DNA of 64,000 nucleotides from Plantago ovata (taxonomy: Eukaryota; Streptophyta; Magnoliopsida; Lamiales; Plantaginaceae), in contig CM051457.1 of NCBI GenBank assembly GCA_028274465.1, positions 32,027,313 through 32,091,312 of the forward strand. The letters run 5' to 3'. Position numbers and translations under genes: made by a program. Shown here one piece after another: positions 12,835-24,194 of this stretch (positions are counted from its first letter, which is position 1; each line of letters starts with the position of its first letter). The notes under the pieces were generated by a model. That model was not told where the DNA came from. It was given only the letters and a program-made list of their open reading frames with translations, and did not search any database.

Positions 12835-13470
12835 TCACTGGATGAAGGACAGTTTGCTTCTTAGGAAAAAGGACTTGAAGATTTTCATGTAACTATAAAA
12901 TAAAGACTTAAACTTACCTGTCTTCCAAATAACTTTTCTAAAAATATAATCATTTCTAGCTTGCAAAAAAAGCCACCATAAGATAGCTATGTTCACCTGG
13001 ACAGACCCATTAGTTCTAAAAGAAAAGAAATTGAAAATATTACCTTCCTCCTGGCACTCTAAGGAATAAAACATGAATCTTAGTGGACTAAAGTAAGGAC
13101 AATGGAAGAGAATATGATGTACAGACTCACTATCCTGTAGACAGACCTGACAACTAGGAGACTCAATAACTTGCATTTTGAAAAGCCTCTCAGCTGTTGG
13201 AAACTTTTGTTGAAACACTTGCCAAAGGAACATCTTAACTCTAGGAAAAACCTGGAGCTTCAAAATCCTATTCCAAGGAATCTGAGGTGTAATTAAAGCC
13301 TCAGAATTCAATCTCAGAAGAGTATAAGCTGACTTAACTGTGACTTCACCTGATGAACGGAACCCCCACACTATTTTATCCTGCTTATGTAAATAAATAG
13401 GAACATCCATAATTTGCAGCACTATAGCAAGGGGTAAGAGAGTTAACAATTTCCTTGTTCCAGTGACCAT
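12835..13470 (-). pseudogene. LINE zf-RVT zinc-binding region
   Basis: The zinc-binding segment follows the RT in plant L1 ORF2. RSSGEVTVKSAYTLL and WNRILKLQVFPRVKMFLWQV are followed by the C-x2-C...H...C ligands in CQVCLQDSESVHHILFHC. It is in a frame different from the RT piece upstream, with an overlapping piece at 13385-13621. Confidence 0.75.
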
Positions 13471-13617
13471 TTAAAAAGAACCCATGCACCCTACTCTGTA
13501 GATTTTCAACAGAAGCAGCATAATCTAGAAGGGAATGAGCATGTAACCATTTATCAGTCAAAAAATAAACACTCCTACCATTACCTATTTCCCAAGTCAC
13601 AAACTTCTTGCACTCAT

Positions 13618-15466
13618 TCATAACAGATAGAATTTTCTTCCAAATCCCACTATGAGTGTATGAGTAGTCTTAAAAGGAGCATTCCAAATATCAATCATAG
13701 GAAAATATTTAGATTTTAAAACTCTAGCCCATAGAGAATTTGGATTAGTATACAGCCTCCAGGCCAGTTTAAGCAAGAAAGCTAAATTAAGAGTTTTTAA
13801 ATCTCTAATACCTAATCCTCCCCACTTTTTAGGCATACACACTGTAGACCATTTAACTCTGGGTTTACAATTCTATGTGGGACTTGGATTCCATAAAAAA
13901 TTTATGTTAATGGAATCCATCTTATTAATTATCTGTATAGGAACTTGAGTGATAGACATTGCATGTATAAGCAGGTATAGCAGAACTGACAGATTGAATT
14001 AACAAAGCTAGCTCTTCCTGCTTGAAACAGAAATCTATTATAGCACACATTGATTTTACCTATCATTTTTTCAACAATGTGTTGGTACAGATCAATTTTT
14101 TGTTTTCCTAAAATAAAGGGAATACCAAGATACTTATCAATTCTCTTATTTCTAGTAACATTCAGAGTATGACAAATATCATGTTTGACATGTATAGGTG
14201 TTTTAGGGGAAAATAAGATCCTGGATTTTTCCCAATACACCTTCTGACCAGAGGCATTAGCATAAATCAAAAGACACTTGACCAAATCATCTATGGTTTT
14301 TTTATTAGCCCTACCAAAAACCATGCAATCATCAGCAAAACATAAAATGGGAATGGCAGGGCTATGCGTAGCAACTTTCAAAGTATCAAAAAGGCCAGCT
14401 TGTACATGCTTGGCAATTAGTTGGACAAGGAGATCTTGACATAAAATGAATAAATAAGGTAACAGGGGATCTCCTTGTCTAATACCCCTACTAGGCTTCC
14501 AAGACTGAGAGTGAACCCCATTTATACTGACCCTAAAAGATGTAGATTTTATGCAGGACATTATTAGTTGAATAAACTTATCAGGAAAGTTATACTTGTG
14601 AAGAGCCATTTCTAAAAAATTCCATTCAAGCCTATCATAGGATTTTTCCACATCAAGTTTCAAAGCAAAGTTACCTTCCTTGTTTTTCTTTTTATTCATT
14701 GAATGAAGAAGCTCATGAGCAATGATAATGCTATCAGATATTTGTCTAGAAGGAACAAAAACATTTTGGCAAGGAGAAATTAAATCATTCATCAGAGGTC
14801 TCATTCTTGCAACTAAAAATTTTGAAATTATTTTATAAGAAACATTGCACAGACTTATAGGTCTAAATTGAGAAACAAATTTGTGGATTATCTTTCTCAG
14901 GTAGCACTATAATTTGTGTTTCATTCATACCCTCCGGCATATGTCCAGACTGAAAAAACTGCTTCACCAACTCACAGACAGTCTCACTAATAATTTCCCA
15001 ATTAGCATGAAAGAATCCAGCTCCTAACTCATCAGGTCCAAGAGTTTTATTCTTTCCAATAGACATTACAACCTGCAATATTTCCTCATTTGAAACTGGT
15101 TGTAGTAGGCAGTCATAATCTTGAGGATTCACTTGAGTTGTAAATATATCATTAAGGTCAGTGTTATTGGTGACACTTTGGTTCTTGAAAAATAATTGAA
15201 AACTTTGCACACTTCCTCAGGATTATTGATCCACTCCTCCTGATCATTTTTAATACCATGTATAAACTTTTCTTCTTTTTATGAGTAGCCAGATTATGAA
15301 AATATTTTGTATTATGATTCATTCCCTGAATCCATCTACTCTTTGCCCTTTGTGCCCAAAACTGATGCTTTTGTTTAAGCAAAGAATTAACATGTTGCCT
15401 CATTCTTAATTCATCAAAAGCATATAGGGGAAGGTTTAACAGAACTTCACTTTCAATAATTTCCAA
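13618..15466 (-). pseudogene. LINE reverse transcriptase region
   Basis: The RT domain is spread over open pieces 15466-15164, 15210-14863, 14804-13929 and 13842-13618. Motifs seen are GKNKTLGPDELGAGFF (start of RT), FALKLDVEKSYDRLEW (motif A Asp), GIRQGDPLLPYLFILC (motif B) and ILCFADDCMVFG, which has FADD at the YxDD site as is usual for plant L1. A downstream piece, MCMPKKWGGLGIRDL, matches the region between RT and zf-RVT. Frame changes show decay. Confidence 0.85.
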
Positions 15467-15610
15467 CTGTTTGTAAGCATCATTAATTTTTTTATTAATT
15501 TCCTATAAATCACCCAAATTTCACCCTTTAATGACTATTGGAAGCTCCCTACTAATTTGAACAAAATCTTTGTCAGTAGCTATTTGAGGCCAAAACATTC
15601 TTAAGTTCTT

Positions 15611-16502
15611 TTAAAAAACCTCATTCTGGTTCCAAAAGTTCTCAAATTTAAATTGCTTTACAACTCTATTAATGCCACAATTAGTATCTAACAGTAATGA
15701 CTTATGATCCGAAGTTGAACAAGGCAGGTGTCTTATGGAAGTGTTTGGGAAAAGATCATTCCACAGTTTATTGCCACACACCCTATCAAACCGTTCACAA
15801 ACATAATTTGAGAAAAATTGCCTATTAGACCAAGTAAACATATGGCCACAATAACCTAAGTCCATTAAATGACAATCAACCAAGCAATTGTTAAAAATCT
15901 TCAATTCTATGTGTATTAGGTCTATCCCCTCCAAATTTCTCATGTGAAGACCGTAAAGCATTAAAGTCACCCGCAATAATCCAAACAACCCAAACACTCT
16001 TAATTGAATTACTTAAAGAACGTAAATGATTCCATACCTGACTTTGCATGGCCTGATTTGGAAAGTTATAGAATGCAATGAGGTAAATTGGCCTAGCAAG
16101 CCTTGGTAACATCACCCTGAGATGCAACACCCTTGCATTGCCATCTTCCAAGTCCAAGTTGATCTGGTTTCTGTTCCACATAACCCAAAACCAAAAGTCA
16201 CCGGTTTGTGGGTGACTCTCAGGGGGCGCAAATATCATCCTGCTGGTTACCGGTAGGGTATCAAAAAACTCAGCTGAGCGCTCTCCTGTCATCCTAGTGT
16301 CCATGATAATGGTGATGATTGGTTGATGCTGATGGATATATCTTCTCAACGCATGTTGCATGAGATACCTATTTGCACCTCTAGCATTCCATATCAACAC
16401 TTTCATCGATTCCAGAGTGATTATTGGGTACCAAACTCCTGTCTCCGGCGCTGGAAGTATCCCTCCTACTTCGTTTCCAATAGGCGTGGGGTGTACTATC
16501 AT
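15611..16502 (-). pseudogene. LINE AP-like endonuclease domain
   Basis: The domain nicks target DNA to start reverse transcription. Pieces 16502-15891 and 15997-15611 overlap in different frames. Motifs are VLIWNARGANRYL (N-terminal Asn), IIMDTRMTG where the usual catalytic Glu is Asp, IAGDFNALRSSHEKFGG (GDFN), GYCGHMFTWSNRQ and CSTSDHKSLLLD (the SDH catalytic pair). The Glu-to-Asp change and the frameshift argue against activity. Confidence 0.82.
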
Positions 16503-16985
16503 CTGATCCTCATTTCCCCAAGGCTGGATTGACAGGTTGTGCTGGACTTCTCGCCCATTTGATGGAATAGGCGTGTCATAAAGTACCTTAGAAAAATCGT
16601 ATCCGTTCCTTGCCGAGGAAACTATAGAATCGTTGGTAGCTGGTAAAAAGTTTGAATCCGGAACATGTTCGGTCGAATCTGCATCAATCTTCTGTTTGTG
16701 AGAAATAAACTCCTCACATTCTCCGGTAAGTGTTCCAGAGGCACTCCAAACAGATTTGGATTGACTGGATTTGGGATACTGTTCCTTATGATCTGATAAG
16801 AAGTGAAAAACGGGTCACCCCTGTTCACTTGCCTCCGATACAAATTCCTTGGACCTAGTTGCATGGGCCGGAAAGGACCATTAGATGTTCTTGGTGGCAG
16901 AGTCTGATGAAGGACCGACCTTGGGCTCCTGGACCTCTGACGATTCCAATCTCCTCGTGTCGGCCCATCCTCTGATTCAGCACCT

Positions 16986-19597
16986 TGATAGTGTATATGT
17001 CCTAGAGACAGTCCTTACTAAGGGCATGGTGCCCTTGTAGAGGACATATATGTACTATTACACAGGTCAACGTAATATAATATATGTTTGTTTCATTTTA
17101 CTGTTGAGTATTGCTTTCATATTTATATTACACCAGGCTGCAGCATGTCATATCTATATTGTTGTCTGTATTGATACTGAACATGTCCCCTCGGATAGAT
17201 GACCGATCACACAGTTAGTGGGAGCTATGTGAGTTATCATCTATAACAAACTCTCCCTAGTCGTGGTACATCTCGGATGTGGGGGTCTGAATGAACCTGA
17301 CAAGACTAGTATGCGTGGAGGTTATACTTGTTGGAGCAAGTGTGAGCCGATCCCACGGCCACGGAACGAATTGTTGGACAATCAAGGAACATTCCCATAA
17401 CTGCGCATAGTTGTTCGAAGAAGCTTTATCGAACAATGGAAGTACCCACCGGACACTCCCATCGATGTATACTCTACACCGACGTGTCTATGGGAACCGG
17501 TGAGTTGTCGAAGTGATGCCATTCGTCCTTTGTATTTACAGGACTTTATCATCACATTTGTTGCTCCATATCCTTGGTGGACCCGTCGATGTCAGCTCTG
17601 AATAAGCAGTTGACCTAAGACACGATCCAGGATTATGGCTAAATACAAATGGGGGTGATAAGTGATTCTGTGAAGGATTCATCTCTCAAGTGTAGCACAG
17701 GAGAGCACTGCTCGTAGTCTGCATAGTTGTGTTGGTAAAGTCACTGGCCAGTGCAAATGATATATTATGATGGTCATAAGTATATCTTAACCAAGCAACT
17801 CCCTGAGACGCCCGTGGATGTATTATTGGGATAGACACTTCATCGATCCTAGATACATTCGAGCAAGTCAGATGAAGGGACGTTACCATCGCCGCGTTGA
17901 GCGCAACAGGCTTCGCAACGAAAGGGTTAGCTTTGAGAAACCTCTCAAACGTCCTCACGTATTAATATTGCAAATGGAACCGTCTAGGAATTCCATGTTG
18001 CCTAATCTAGGACTTGCTTGTTAGGAATTATGGAGCCAAAACTAATTAAGGAACCAATGATGGTTTTAATTAGGAAAAGGAGTTGGATTAATATTGTGAC
18101 TTCACGTGACATGCAGCAAGTATATGTCTCCTATTGGTCCACTCTAAAGGCTTGTCCCATTCCTACTCGATGTGTTTGCCAATTCCGAATTGGTTTCGGA
18201 ATTCCGCAATACTACTCGGCCTTTTAAGTCCTATATATATACCTCCATAGTCTTTGTAATATTTGTACCAAGACAATTCAATAGCAGTTAGCTTTGAGAG
18301 CTCGAGCAGATAGCCTAGAGCAGTTTAGCAGTTAGCTATTTATTTGTTAGATCCTAGACATTGATAGAGTAGAGACAGTTAGTCAGTTATTTGTTTAGTG
18401 GAATCCTGGCTTGGTAGTGCCCCCAGACGTAGTCAAAGTTATTGGCGAACTGGGTTAACAATTTTGTGTGTCTTTCTCGTTCCTACTTTTCATATTCATC
18501 CGTTAATCCCCTATATTTGCTGCTTATTTCCTAACATTGCTTAATACGATGAGGCCCTATGGGTCACACTATGTGGTGATTCAGCCTATCAGAATATCCT
18601 CGAAGATGGAATCGCAATTAATTTGGAATTAATTGTGATTGATGGATTATAATTGATTTGGAATTAATTATAATAAATGGTGACTCAATTAATGATTTGG
18701 AATTATTAATTGAATTGGCTAAGTAATTGTATTTTATGTAAATACAATTAAAGATTATATTTTGGAAATATAATGGAGGTTTGATTGTAAATGATATGTT
18801 AATTTAGAATTAACATATGCACTTGGGCAAAAATCTACTTGGAGTTTGGATTGCCTTAGAAATATATGTGGGTCCCAAAAGTGGGACCCACGTCCCGTAG
18901 GACAGGCGCGCGCGCGCGCGTGGCAGGGTAGGGGAAGGAGTTCGACTCCTTCCTCTATTAGAAGTCCATGGGATAAGTTAGATTTTCCTGATTGAGTTTT
19001 AATTTGATTGGGAATGAATCTAGACTTGATATTGGTTTCCTAGTGCGATAAGAATTAGATTCTTATTCCTTTACGAAGTCTAATTGCTTATGCTTTAGGC
19101 TTCTATAGACTACTATATATAGTGGACTATTGGAGAGAGTTTAATACAGAAGTTTGAAGACAAATTCAGACACAGCTATTCTACCCAGTTTTCTTAGAGA
19201 AAATAAAATTCTCCCCTCCTCCCTTAGCCTCACGCGCGCGCACACCGCCACCGGAGGGAATTGCCGCCCCGTCTTCTTGGTCACATAAAGAATATCCTAG
19301 CATTCTTCCGATAGGCTGTTCATCCGTGGATACCAAGGTTGAGGTTCTAGGAGCTAGAAACTAACTCTTATTGTCTTGCAGATATACAAAGTATTATAGA
19401 TATCTTCGACTTCGACGAAGGAGAAGATACACCGGATTATTACGAAGACTTGAAGCTGCTTTGGAAGTAAGGTTAGTCTTCTAATTGACGTGTTTATATA
19501 TATACGACATATGCATAATCAATTAACCAGTATGTTAAGAAAATTTTTAAAATTCCGCTGCGTACCCTAGGGGTAACTCTGACCATATTTTCTTACA
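16986..19597. mobile_element. Long solo LTR inserted in the LINE
   Basis: The element starts TG and ends CA (TGATAGTG...TTCTTACA) and has the 5-bp target duplication CACCT at 16981-16985 and 19598-19602. I see no second copy of its own ends inside and no gag/pol, so I read it as a solo LTR. Subtracting the nested LTR leaves about 2.09 kb. It contains TATA-like motifs (CTATATATAG near 19113), a GC repeat at about 18907-18921 and a hairpin GTGGGTCCC/GGGACCCAC at about 18868-18891. The superfamily is not determined. Confidence 0.75.
18019..18536 (+). mobile_element. Solo LTR, copia-like, nested
   Basis: This is a 518-bp LTR with a perfect 9-bp terminal inverted repeat (TGTTAGGAA...TTCCTAACA) and the 5-bp target duplication TTGCT at 18014-18018 and 18537-18541. 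A TATA-like CTATATATATACC lies at about 18230. The TGTTAGGAA terminus resembles plant Ty1-copia LTRs. It interrupts the LTR at 16986-19597 and is therefore the youngest layer of this nest. Confidence 0.85.
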
Positions 19598-20031
19598 CAC
19601 CTCCTGACGATTGGGATTGTAAAGCAGATAAGTTGGAGGCCTCTGTGGTGGGTTTGGATACCTCATATCGCCGCCTCCATTCCGTGCTCTCGGCTTACTG
19701 CAACCAAATTTTGGATCAAGTTTGACGGCATTGGGGGTGGCTGAGGAATCGGCACCGGTATCTGCCGTATCATTATCTGTGTGACCGGCACTCCAACTGG
19801 TATCTCTCTCCTCTCCGGAGAGGAGTGAGGGGTTGGTGCATGGGGGTTTTGTTGAGAGGGGTTTGTAGGTAAAGGGTTGGGAAGATGGAAAACTCTCGCA
19901 ATCTTTGTAGATTGTGGTGGTTGGCGAATTAGGAAAAGACGGTTTTGACTTGGAGTATTCTGCATGGGGTTGTGATTGGGTGGATTGAGCTGATTGTTTG
20001 GGTGGATTGAGCTGATTGAATTGGCAATGTT

Positions 20032-20353
20032 AATTGCAAGCCAACAAGGCCATTTCAAATAATAATAATAATAAATAATAACAAGCCAACACACTTGGCA
20101 TGTAAAAAATAACTTCAAATATGGACTATACTATTGAGTATATTAGTGTACCGAGTTGAACGAGTCGAGCAGAGTATTTATTGAGCCGAACGAGGCTCAG
20201 CTCATTAGCGAAACGAGAAAATTTTTAGGCTCGAACTCGACTAAAAAATGTTATCTAGCGAACCGAGCTCAACCTTAACAAGTCGAGCCGAGTAATCGAT
20301 AAGACTCGCATAAGAACACTAATGGGGAGGCAATTTTGTTCTTACACTATACC
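20032..20353. repeat. Right flank of LINE nest, CTCGAAC-rich repeat
   Basis: After the LINE target duplication comes an (AAT)n patch, then at 20130-20310 a block rich in GAGCCGA/CTCGAAC motifs related to 10575-10795. No gene. Confidence 0.4.
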
Positions 20354-20361
20354 CAGGCCGG

Positions 20362-20674
20362 CAGGGGCGGAACCGGGAATTTTAATTTGGGTTGGGGTTG
20401 GGGCGGCGGCGGGGGGGGGGGGGGGGGGGGGGGGACTTACATATAAATCGTTTTTTTTTTGGGGGGGGGGGGGGGGGCAAAAGTTGAAAAAGGGGGCGAA
20501 CTTACATATAAATCATTTTTTGAGGGTCGGGGAGGGGGTGGGGGCAAAAGTTGAAAAATCATAAAAATTACCTTTAAATTTTTTTTTGAAAAACCGTAAA
20601 TTCTTCCTAAAAAAGATTTTTTTTTTTTTTGGGGGGGGGGCAAGGCCCCGCCGGCCCCCTTGGTTCCGCCCTTG
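20362..20674. mobile_element. hAT-like MITE
   Basis: A 313-bp element with terminal inverted repeats CAGGGGCGGAACC and GGTTCCGCCCTTG (one mismatch). It is flanked by 8-bp direct repeats CAGGCCGG (20354-20361) and CCGGCCGG (20675-20682), 7 of 8 matching. The 8-bp duplication and the CAGGG terminus point to the hAT superfamily. The inside is long G and T homopolymers with a repeated CTTACATATAAATC motif and no coding potential. Confidence 0.8.
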
Positions 20675-20682
20675 CCGGCCGG

Positions 20683-21667
20683 ACCCTGTTTAATTCGTTT
20701 GAGAAAAATTAATTAAATGGAAATGGACTGTATCTATATAACTTGAATTTATTAATTTTATCTAAACAAAATTTAATTTATGAAAAACTATTAAATAAAT
20801 TTGAACAAAAGATTTAAAATATGATGTTGAACCGATATATTATTTTTTCGGATCAATGAAACTATGAAAGAGAGATTTAGCAATTTTATCACATTACACG
20901 TATAGATTTTTTTATTTGCAAATGCCAGTTGACATTTCATGTAAAAGTCATTATACCGCATAAATATTACGATTAAAAAAAATTGTGGTATATACTAATC
21001 TTTTTTTCTTTTTCATTCATTTATTTAACATGGAAGTTTCATCGAAGCTTGATATATGATAATCTGCGTGAAGTAGCTGGTAATGCAGACTAACGGTAAT
21101 TAAGATAAATAAGCGAGATTATTCGCCGCCAAACGAAGGCCCGATTCTTATTCCAGAATCCAGAATATATATTTATCCTATTGTGATATATAACATCACA
21201 TGAAATGTACGTAAAAAAGCAAACTGGGGTATATATGGTTCATGTGAAGCTCATGTGAAGCTCATGTTTCTTGCATTTCTAGCTAGTTCTATATTAAGAA
21301 GATCCAACGTCGAATATTTCTCATATTATGCTTAATTCGTTAAGAATACTCTATCCCTTTTAATTATTCACACGCAAATTAAGATTCAAATTAAAGAATG
21401 GAAAAATGAACAGCTTAAATGTGACATACACGCACGGTGCACAAAGAAAGAATAACATGAGACACTGTTGATCCCAGTGTGAACGAGAGTAGCAATAGAT
21501 TAGCGTTGGCAAATGATACGTTGAAAAGTGAAGGCAAGAAGAAGTGATTGAAATGTAAATACTTCTATATTATAAAAATAATCTCAAAGAAATGCATTAC
21601 ACTAATGTTAATACAGTATTATTATTATATGAAAAATTATTTCGTATCTAAATGTTTCATTGCTCCA
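20683..21667. other. Intergenic, no gene seen
   Basis: AT-rich DNA without supported ORFs or clear repeat termini. The host motif at 21668-21686 that begins the next repeat structure is described separately. Confidence 0.5.
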
Positions 21668-21770
21668 GTACATATAAGTACAACTTTGTAGGCAATTAAA
21701 TTTGTGTCTAACAAATCAGTAAATTAAATTTTCTGTATTTTATTGGAATTTTATTAAATTTTTTGTACTC
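21668..21770 (+). repeat. Direct repeat left of the foldback element
   Basis: Begins with GTACATATAAGTACAACTT (19 bp, identical at 22777-22795) and continues through the first ~80 bp of the LTR. The partner is 22777-22872. It includes host flank, target duplication and LTR start. Confidence 0.75.
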
Positions 21771-22770
21771 CAGATCGAGTGCGCCAAAATCCACTTTTAG
21801 TACTTCAGAGTGGTAATCTTTAATTTAGTTACTTCAAAGTGATATATGGACTATGAATTTTAGTACTATGAATTTATTGAATTTAGGTTTAGATGAAGTT
21901 GGAGGTTTGTTCCGTGTATTTAAGTTGTATTGTTGTTGGAGCATTGCTGGTGCTCTTCTCTTAATAATTTTTTTTTTGCCATTTCAAAAAAACAAAGTGA
22001 TACATGGACAGATTTTGGTACTCCAGAGTGGCTAGGTTCAATTTAGGTCTTCCAGAGGGATACATAGACCCATTTTGGCACTTTCTTGATTTTTGCCGGA
22101 AAACGTGTGTTACATGCGCGCGTGTAATACACTCGATGGTGGTTTCAAAAAATATGGAATCGCGCCCAATTAAAAAAAAATGAAAAAAAAACATTAGTCA
22201 ACTACTAGTATGTGATAAAACTGAAAAATTAGGATTAGGATTAAAGAAAAAACAATGGGCGCTTCTTTAAGGCTTTTCCGGCCTTCTTCATTGAGGAGAT
22301 GATTCACGGGGTTAGATTTGTTGGAATCAAATATCACGTTAGGGTTTTAGAGCTCAATCGACAATGGAGAAGGAAGGAGATGAATGTCTATTTGTAAAAA
22401 GGAAAAATGGGTTTTGAAATTTTAATTTATCGGTGTTTTTTTTTTTTTTTTGGTTGACTCTAGTTATTTTTTCTTAAGTTTAATCGGATACGTGTAATAC
22501 ACGCCCTTTATATCAATAAAAAATATAGATTTGTTTAAACTACCGGCGAGTGCATTCTACGCGCGCGTGTGGCACACGTTTCCAACAAAAATCGAGAAAG
22601 TAGCAAAATTAGTTCATGTGTCACTGTGGAGGACCTAAATTGAATCTAACCACTCTGAAGTGCCAAAATTTGTCCATGTATCAATTTGGAGTAACTAAAT
22701 TGAATTTAGCCACTCCGGAGTACCAAAAGTGGACTTGACGCACTATAAAGTACCAAAAATGATTTTGTCC
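21760..22770. mobile_element. Foldback element with about 300-bp inverted arms
   Basis: The left arm (about 21765-22140) is the inverted counterpart of the right arm (about 22550-22765). Paired signatures are CCACTTTTAGTACTTCAGAGTGG against its complement near 22700-22735, and the GTGTATTACACGCGCG/CACGCGCGTGTGG patches near the inner ends. Within each arm the motif TGGTACTCCAGAGTGGCTA...TTTAG recurs two to three times. The centre has no complete ORF. It lies inside the solo LTR and is flanked by about 100-bp direct repeats. Confidence 0.7.
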
Positions 22771-22776
22771 GTACAT

Positions 22777-22872
22777 GTACATATAAGTACAACTTCTTAG
22801 GCACTTAAATTTTGTATCTAAACAAAATAAGTAATTGATTTTTTTTTATTGGATTTTTATTAAATTTAATTC
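22777..22872 (+). repeat. Direct repeat right of the foldback element
   Basis: Second copy of 21668-21770, imperfect after the first 19 bp. From here the LTR runs on uninterrupted to 24107. Confidence 0.75.
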
Positions 22873-24194
22873 CAATTATTCTGGATTTTGAGTTGATTTT
22901 AAATGCTCATATGTGGCCTATCGATCAAATTATGCCATGTTGAAACTGTGAAGATTAAAAAGTCAATTAGTATTATTTCTTATGAATAATAACGAGGGAA
23001 AGTTGGCATGCTTCTGACCAATCAGATGGTGCCACGAAATATTAACTCTATATTATGTTTACACTTAAAACTAAAGACATGGAAAACAAGATTCTAATTG
23101 ACCAATCATGACGCGCCACATCATAAAATTGGTGCAGTTATAAATTAATTGCAAGTTAGAAAATACAAATAAGATCAAATCTATATTGACCAATCAGAAT
23201 TGGTCCTTCGATTTTTTCTCACCTATATAAGGAGCTCATCTCCACCAGAAAAATCATAATTCACAACTCACAATTTCAGAAGTTGGAGTTTAGAGACCGG
23301 AATTCTAGAGCTCAAGAACATAAGTGAAGAAGTACACATGAAGCCAAGAAGATCGAAGACATCTTTCTAGCAGAACTATTGTTGTTGTTGTTATTCAAGA
23401 AAGCCAAGGCGGTTCAAGAAAAAGTCTAAAAAACCCTTAAAGCAGAAACAGGAGATCGAACTCCATCGAGAAAATCGTAGAGGCACTCGTTCAAAGATCG
23501 GAGCAATAACCATCACTGGATTCAAGATCAAGTCTCTATGGCCCTTTCATCGCAAAGATCAAACTCCAAGACCTGGTGTTCAATTCAAGATCATCAAGCT
23601 GTGACGGCCCTTGAATCAACAACCCCGAAAAGTTAACAAGCGATCGGCGCCAACTTCTAGTGAAGATTCAAGAACAAGTTGTGAAGGCTCTTGAGTCAAA
23701 CAAATCCAAGAAGTTAACAAGCATCCACCGCCAACTTCAAACAAGTCAAAGCATCGTCTCAAGAACAAGCTGCTAAGGCCCTTGAGTCAACAAATCCAAA
23801 CATCCAAGTCAATGCTGAAAAGGCCAAAGCATCAAAGTTCCTCGCTCAACTTCTCAAAAATCAAGTTCTAGATATTTCATGAAGAGTGAAATCATCAGAG
23901 GATTCATAGAGATTGTAAATCTTTACTAGATGTCAATTGGTTAGACTGAGGTGTCATGACACTAGAGGTCATAGGTTCAGTTCTCGCCAAGTGCGGGATT
24001 ATTTATAATTTATTACTAGCTTTGTAATGGTTAGATTATTAAAAAAATTGTAAATCTTTACTAATTTAAATTCAATAAAAATCATTTGTTCAATTTTATT
24101 TGTTACAAACTTCTATTAGAGTAAAGTTATAATGTTGAAAACACATGAACTAAATTAATATTTTTTGTCATCCCAAAAATTGAAGTATATTGCC

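Larger units (their letters stand above)
12213..20014 (-). mobile_element. L1-type LINE, near full ORF2, nested insertions
   Basis: A plant L1-type non-LTR retrotransposon on the minus strand. The A-tail is at 12211-12221 and target duplications ATTGAATTGGCAATGTT are at 12196-12212 and 20015-20031. In 5'-to-3' order: Pro-rich tail of ORF1 (20118-19663), then an LTR insertion (16986-19597), ORF1/ORF2 junction (about 16864), endonuclease (16502-15611), RT (15466-13929), zf-RVT zinc-binding (13470-12835) and RNase H (12777-12493). Without the LTR it is about 5.2 kb. It is probably 5'-truncated within ORF1, because no gag zinc knuckle is seen. Several frameshifts and stops break ORF2. Confidence 0.88.
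21687..24107 (+). mobile_element. Solo LTR (family S), interrupted near its 5' end
   Basis: The LTR begins TGTAGGCA and ends TTTGTTACA, with 5-bp target duplication AACTT at 21682-21686 and 24108-24112. It aligns along most of its length with the LTR at 26202-27489 in the opposite orientation. A CTATATAAGG TATA box sits at about 23223 after several CCAATCAG boxes, and AATAAAA occurs near the end. About 70-110 bp from its start it is interrupted by a foldback element plus a second copy of its first ~80 bp. No PBS or gag/pol follows, so it is a solo LTR. Confidence 0.75.

Noticed and set aside
20322..20643. Gly-rich and Pro-rich frames on both strands
   Set aside because: They run through G and T homopolymers of an hAT-like MITE.
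22777..24107. Endogenous pararetrovirus promoter (CCAAT and TATA boxes)
   Set aside because: TG/CA ends and 5-bp target duplication show an LTR; no viral genes are present.
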